The notes under the pieces are model-generated. The model did not search any database. It was not told the DNA's origin and worked only from the letters and a program-made list of their open reading frames with translations. From a virus, in IMG/VR virus record IMGVR_UViG_3300008108_000078, positions 1-58,065 of that record: 58,065 bases of DNA. One strand, given 5' to 3'. The position numbers and the translations under genes are program-made. Shown one piece after another: positions 55,526 through 58,065 of this stretch (the first letter of the stretch is position 1; each line of letters begins with the position of its first letter).

Positions 55526-55586
55526 CCCCTAGCAACCTAGGGCTCAAACTGAGTCAGCTACCGGGAGCGAATCGGATCACTGACTC
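55490..55586 (-). ncRNA. Twin hairpins with different stems and an identical 18-base loop
   Basis: Hairpin A stem 55490-55497/55518-55525 (CCCCAGGA/TCCTGGGG); hairpin B stem 55551-55557/55580-55586 (GAGTCAG/CTGACTC). Both enclose ACCGGGAGCGAATCGGAT (55499-55516 and 55560-55577), identical at all 18 positions; the 61-base offset is exact. A third small hairpin CCCTAG-CAAC-CTAGGG (55527-55542) lies between. They lie downstream of the minus-strand ATPase gene. Whether it is an independent RNA or a 3' untranslated element is unknown. Confidence 0.55.
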
Positions 55587-55600
55587 TCTTGTCTACGCTC

Positions 55601-56482
55601 TTAGTGGCGCATACAAGTTACTGCTGCTACAGCCTGCCAGTTAGCAGGCATGCTCTTACGCAAGTCCGCAACCTTAAGTACCATACGCAGACTAAGCTCA
55701 CGCATCTTGTTCTTGTTAGCTTCAATGAAGTCTACTACTTCCTGCTTCTCTGTGTCTTCAAAGCCATAGTCATCCAACATGCCACAGTCACGTACCACTT
55801 GCTTGATACGCAGCAGCTTCTCACGTGTAGTGTCAATAGTCAAGTCCAAGTAGTGGCAACGGCTTTCCAATGCTTCCAAGTGGTCACGCAGCTTCTTGCT
55901 CTTGACGTGGTCGAACTTGATGTTACTGATGAAGATTGCTCCACCTTTGAATTCAAAGCTGTTGGGCACACCCTCTTGGCGTAACAGTCTGCTGTCAGTG
56001 TTCCAGTGGATCATGCGCTTCTTACCACTGTCCAGCGCAGCCTTTAGAATGTTCAAGCTAAGGTCATCCAGCAGTACTGAGTCACAGTCATCAAACACTA
56101 GAATGCTCTTGCGGTCGCTGAACTCATACAGCTTCTTGTACAAGCCAATGGCTGACATTGCGCCCTTGACTACTTCATACTTCTTGAGCTTGCTGTCGTT
56201 GGCTACATCAGCAAACACATCATGCTTGCCCAAGACCTTTTCAACTCCAAAGCTCTTGCCCACGCCGGGAGGGCCAGTGACAATCATAGCACGTACATCA
56301 CCCTTTTTCACAGCACGGGTCATGTCTTCCAAGATGTCAAAACGTTGACCCAAACGCAGCATAATCTGCTCGTCAGTCTCTGTCAGGACCTTTTCAATAG
56401 GTTCCATCTCCAGGCTTGCTGTCGTGCCTGCACTAGTTTTGGGTTGCTTTTTCATTGCGCTCAAAGTCATTACTCTTGCCAT
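55601..56482 (-). CDS. AAA+ ATPase
   Basis: 293 aa. Walker A GPPGVGKS at 70-77, Walker B SILVFDDCDS at 126-135, sensor-1-like GGAIFISNIKFD, and a C-terminal helical region (EANKNKMRELSLRMVLKVAD). Single AAA+ module, remodelling or loader type; the partner is unknown. G+C is near half in the lines I counted, unlike the halogenase region. It has its own promoter and an AGGAGCGGAAC ribosome site. Confidence 0.85.
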   Translation of the reverse strand: MARVMTLSAMKKQPKTSAGTTASLEMEPIEKVLTETDEQIMLRLGQRFDILEDMTRAVKKGDVRAMIVTGPPGVGKSFGVEKVLGKHDVFADVANDSKLKKYEVVKGAMSAIGLYKKLYEFSDRKSILVFDDCDSVLLDDLSLNILKAALDSGKKRMIHWNTDSRLLRQEGVPNSFEFKGGAIFISNIKFDHVKSKKLRDHLEALESRCHYLDLTIDTTREKLLRIKQVVRDCGMLDDYGFEDTEKQEVVDFIEANKNKMRELSLRMVLKVADLRKSMPANWQAVAAVTCMRH

Positions 56483-56510
56483 AAGTTCCGCTCCTGTGTG
56501 TAAAACATTA

Positions 56511-56539
56511 ATTATACTGTCAAAGGGTCAGCTTGTCAG
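56511..56539 (-). promoter_or_regulatory. Sigma70-type promoter for the AAA+ ATPase
   Basis: Minus strand: CTGACA (56534-56539), 17-base spacer, TATAAT (56511-56516). The -35 overlaps the end of the upstream gene. The spacer contains ACCCTTTGAC. Confidence 0.75.
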
Positions 56540-56721
56540 CCTTTTTGATGCACTGACCAAACATGCGCTCTGCCCATGAACTGTGCTTCAATCATGGCCT
56601 GCGCCTGCTGTGGGTGCAGACATTGCACCGCTTGTGTTAGATTCTGCAGGTCCGTAGTGGTTCTAGAGTGCGCTGCATCTTCATAGATCGTAAAGGTCAC
56701 TTCCCAAGTAGGATAGTCCAT
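56536..56721 (-). CDS. Small phage protein, unknown
   Basis: 61 aa from the ATG at 56721, which joins the upstream stop as TAATG; a longer frame from 56853 would run inside the upstream gene. DYPTWEVTFTIYEDAAHSRT, LQNLTQAVQCLHPQQAQAMI: beta strand then helix. No function recognised. Confidence 0.6.
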   Translation of the reverse strand: MDYPTWEVTFTIYEDAAHSRTTTDLQNLTQAVQCLHPQQAQAMIEAQFMGRAHVWSVHQKG

Positions 56722-57047
56722 TAGTCCAACCTCGATCCTGAGTAAGCGTTGAGACCTAAGCTGCGCAAGTAAGTAGCCATTGCGTCCGCACCCGCTTCTT
56801 TGATGTCGATGTTCTGCACTGGCAGGTCGCCTGGGTTCCACATGCTCAAGCATTTTGGTTTGTAGTCCTTGCGGAAGCCTGCCTTAATCAGCTCTTTGGC
56901 CTGCTTGCTGTTAGTACGGTCCACGTAGACGTCTACCCAAGCAAAGCCACATGCGAATGCATCCTTGCGTCCCATCTTGTTGTACATGTCTACTGACGCT
57001 GCGTAGGCAATACCTTTTGCTTCAAGTACTTGTTCTGCTGTAATCAT
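56721..57047 (-). CDS. Small phage protein, unknown
   Basis: 108 aa from the ATG at 57047, preceded by GGAGCGAACT; an ATG at 57059 lies upstream of that ribosome site. ITAEQVLEAKGIAYAASVDM, FACGFAWVDVYVDRTNSKQA, KELIKAGFRKDYKPKCLSMW, NPGDLPVQNIDIKEAGADAM. A compact alpha/beta protein with a conserved look, seen in other phages, of unknown role. It heads a two-gene unit with the 61-aa gene. Confidence 0.7.
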   Translation of the reverse strand: MITAEQVLEAKGIAYAASVDMYNKMGRKDAFACGFAWVDVYVDRTNSKQAKELIKAGFRKDYKPKCLSMWNPGDLPVQNIDIKEAGADAMATYLRSLGLNAYSGSRLD

Positions 57048-57080
57048 AGTTCGCTCCATAATTGCGTTGTTGAAGTATGT

Positions 57081-57109
57081 ATTATACAGTCAAATTACAA
57101 GGGTGTCAA
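57081..57109 (-). promoter_or_regulatory. Consensus sigma70-type promoter
   Basis: Minus strand: TTGACA (57104-57109), 17-base spacer, TATAAT (57081-57086). Exact match to the bacterial consensus. It overlaps the end of the upstream gene and drives 57047-56536. Confidence 0.8.
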
Positions 57110-57373
57110 CATGCTGAGAGGCACGTTGTAGGTAACATTCTTGCTGGGAATGAACACGTCTGCTTTCTTCAGTTTGATCTTGCGGACCTTACCAATAACC
57201 ATTCCACCCAGTTTGGCATGAGTGATTTTAACATCACTGCCAACCTTGAGAGCAAAGCCCACGTTACGAGCAGTTTTGGCTGCTGCGAACTTGACAGCAT
57301 CGCGGATTGATTCCAGCTGCTCGGCAGTGAAGTCGCCTGCGATGATTGCGCTGTTGATTGCTTTAATGTCCAT
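57095..57373 (-). CDS. Small conserved phage protein, unknown
   Basis: 92 aa. An N-terminal helix (AINSAIIAGDFTAEQLESIR, DAVKFAAAKTARN) precedes a beta part (KVGSDVKITHAKLGGMVIGK, VRKIKLKKADVFI) that looks like a small SH3/KOW-type barrel. Similar small proteins occur in many phages; nucleic-acid binding is a guess. Ribosome site ACAGGAGCGAAAA. Confidence 0.68.
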   Translation of the reverse strand: MDIKAINSAIIAGDFTAEQLESIRDAVKFAAAKTARNVGFALKVGSDVKITHAKLGGMVIGKVRKIKLKKADVFIPSKNVTYNVPLSMLTPL

Positions 57374-57402
57374 TTTTCGCTCCTGTGTGTGTTTAAGCTG
57401 CT

Positions 57403-57431
57403 ATTGTATTACCAAAGGGTGGGATTGTCAA
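57403..57431 (-). promoter_or_regulatory. Sigma70-type promoter
   Basis: Minus strand: TTGACA (57426-57431), 17-base spacer, TACAAT (57403-57408). Drives the 92-aa gene; the -35 overlaps the end of the upstream gene. Confidence 0.75.
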
Positions 57432-57618
57432 CCGGACGCTTGTCGCCCTGATCTGCTTGGCGCATCATCAGTACGCCGCAACCCATGATGCTCAAGCCCA
57501 GCAATCCAAACAACAGACTGTCTAGGAGTGGACCATCGGTTTCAATGGTGCCCACTGCACCAAAGGTCAAGAAGAATCCTGAAATGATAAGAAATGTACT
57601 GGCTTTAATTTTAATCAT
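57409..57618 (-). CDS. Small membrane protein with two hydrophobic segments
   Basis: 69 aa from the ATG at 57618 (GGAGCTTAAT upstream); it could be extended to 57645 but that lies in the neighbouring gene. ASTFLIISGFFLTFGAVGTI and LLFGLLGLSIMGCGVLMM are two probable membrane helices, followed by a polar tail (RQADQGDKRPVDN). I recall similar small membrane proteins in other phages; the role is unknown. Confidence 0.7.
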   Translation of the reverse strand: MIKIKASTFLIISGFFLTFGAVGTIETDGPLLDSLLFGLLGLSIMGCGVLMMRQADQGDKRPVDNPTLW

Positions 57619-57619
57619 A

Positions 57620-58015
57620 TTAAGCTCCATAGTGAATAGCGTCAAGGTCTGCTGAACGTTCAGCGTAGTCTGCTTCCTTAGCTGCTTCTAGCAGGCAAAG
57701 TTCTGCATAGTCGATGGTGGGCTCTGCAAACACAACTTTACCATCATACTCCATCTGGCTGCGCTCGAACCAGCTGAGGTAGTTGTCTTCTTCAATGTGG
57801 GTACCAATAACAGTACTGGTACTGCCGTTGTCGCTCCACTGGACTTCTTGGCCCAGCATGAACAACACGCGGTTCACATCCACATTGCGGGGGATGCCGG
57901 TGACCTTGTACTCACTGCCGCCCTTGGCCTTCCAGTACTGTGGGCACTCACCCTTGCCGTCCCAATCGTGGGCGCCATAGTTCTCCATGTACTGCGTGTC
58001 GATTACTAGCATCAT
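57620..58015 (-). CDS. Conserved phage protein, unknown
   Basis: 131 aa. LVIDTQYMENYGAHDWDGKG, ECPQYWKAKGGSEYKVTGIP, GQEVQWSDNGSTSTVIGTHI. This family starts almost identically in many unrelated phages, which suggests a transferable early gene. The C-terminus is acidic/helical (AEPTIDYAELCLLEAAKEAD). Ribosome site AGGAGCGAATCTT. A TATAAT box lies 35 bases upstream near the window edge. Confidence 0.75.
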   Translation of the reverse strand: MMLVIDTQYMENYGAHDWDGKGECPQYWKAKGGSEYKVTGIPRNVDVNRVLFMLGQEVQWSDNGSTSTVIGTHIEEDNYLSWFERSQMEYDGKVVFAEPTIDYAELCLLEAAKEADYAERSADLDAIHYGA

Positions 58016-58049
58016 AAGATTCGCTCCTGTTTTGTTAGTGTATGTGTAT

Positions 58050-58055
58050 ATTATA
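58050..58055 (-). promoter_or_regulatory. Probable promoter -10 box at the window edge
   Basis: Minus-strand TATAAT in the same position relative to the start as in the other early promoters of this block. The -35 would lie outside the window. Confidence 0.5.
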
Positions 58056-58065
58056 GCGTCTTTGG

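Larger units (their letters stand above)
55274..55600. other. 327-base non-coding region with structured RNA elements
   Basis: No convincing gene. The left part (55274-55480) is AT-rich with runs of A, T and C and a small CCC-GAAA-GGG hairpin (55285-55294). The right part (55482-55586) holds the twin hairpins described separately. A 32-codon frame at 55353-55451 lacks a ribosome site and is not called. Confidence 0.6.

Noticed and set aside
55490-55586. Reading the twin hairpins as a tRNA or short CRISPR array
   Set aside because: Only two copies exist, the stems differ, no acceptor or anticodon arm can be drawn, and no cas gene is near.
55896-56503. Plus-strand frames opposite the AAA+ ATPase gene
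   Set aside because: Antisense to a gene with intact Walker motifs; Ser/Leu-rich shadow translation.
1-58065. Search for integrase, transposase, tRNA, CRISPR array or attachment sites
   Set aside because: None was recognised by reading; the window looks like a lytic T4-like phage. A tRNA scan and profile searches would be needed to exclude them formally.

Overview
The window is part of the genome of a large contractile-tailed bacteriophage of the T4-like group (Caudoviricetes, T4-like myovirus). The T4-type core genes are recognisable by sequence: neck proteins gp13 and gp14, a gp15-like tail terminator, tail sheath gp18, tail tube gp19, a gp54/gp48-like tube-baseplate protein, head-completion protein gp4, small and large terminase (gp16, gp17), single-stranded DNA-binding protein gp32, UvsX, UvsW, clamp-loader gp62, primase gp61, helicase gp41 and the dNMP kinase gp1. 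The low G+C of most of the window, the many 2-oxoglutarate (2OG) oxygenases, viral-type tryptophan halogenases, a carbamoyltransferase and glycine-rich tail fibres resemble T4-like phages of marine or freshwater bacterioplankton. No photosynthesis gene, integrase, tRNA or CRISPR array was seen, so the host is not fixed by this window.

Layout. (1) 1-3072, plus strand: tandem glycine-rich tail-fibre/adhesin genes and a short tail-associated gene. (2) 3073-19829, minus strand: one tightly packed, mostly overlapping gene string that starts with gp14 and the gp15-like gene, continues through a Nudix hydrolase, and then holds twelve predicted 2OG/Fe(II) oxygenases, three flavin-dependent halogenase-family proteins, two related DUF6065-like proteins and one small Cys-rich protein. 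(3) 19872-35202, plus strand: gp13, dNMP kinase (with an opposing HNH gene), sheath, tube, head completion and terminase genes, virion-associated proteins with Pro/Ala-rich linkers, and a DUF6492-type glycosyltransferase. (4) 35324-50899, mostly plus strand: replication and recombination genes with conserved unknown phage genes, an isolated 2OG oxygenase, a small DnaE-like protein, a nucleotidyltransferase-cupin fusion and a short carbamoyltransferase. (5) 50924-55094: a virion-type protein, a repeat-bearing tail fibre and small accessory genes. (6) 55091-58065, minus strand: a higher-G+C block of small early-type genes plus an AAA+ ATPase, most with their own near-consensus sigma70-type promoter.

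Regulation visible in the sequence. Structural genes are preceded by T4 late-promoter-like TAAATA boxes (GATAAATA, CATAAATA, one exact TATAAATA). In six cases the box ends only 4-7 bases before the start codon and no Shine-Dalgarno is present. Replication and early genes have sigma70-like promoters (for example TTGACA-N18-TATAAT before the primase). Several intrinsic terminators are clear.

The most unusual content is the halogenase/oxygenase string. It is co-directional with, and apparently in one transcription unit with, two neck/tail genes, and it converges on tail-fibre genes. This suggests late expression and a possible role in modifying virion or host-surface molecules, but the substrates are unknown. 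Two structured intergenic regions also stand out: a pair of hairpins with different stems but an identical 18-base loop (55490-55586), and an array of GAA-loop mini-hairpins (53735-53823).
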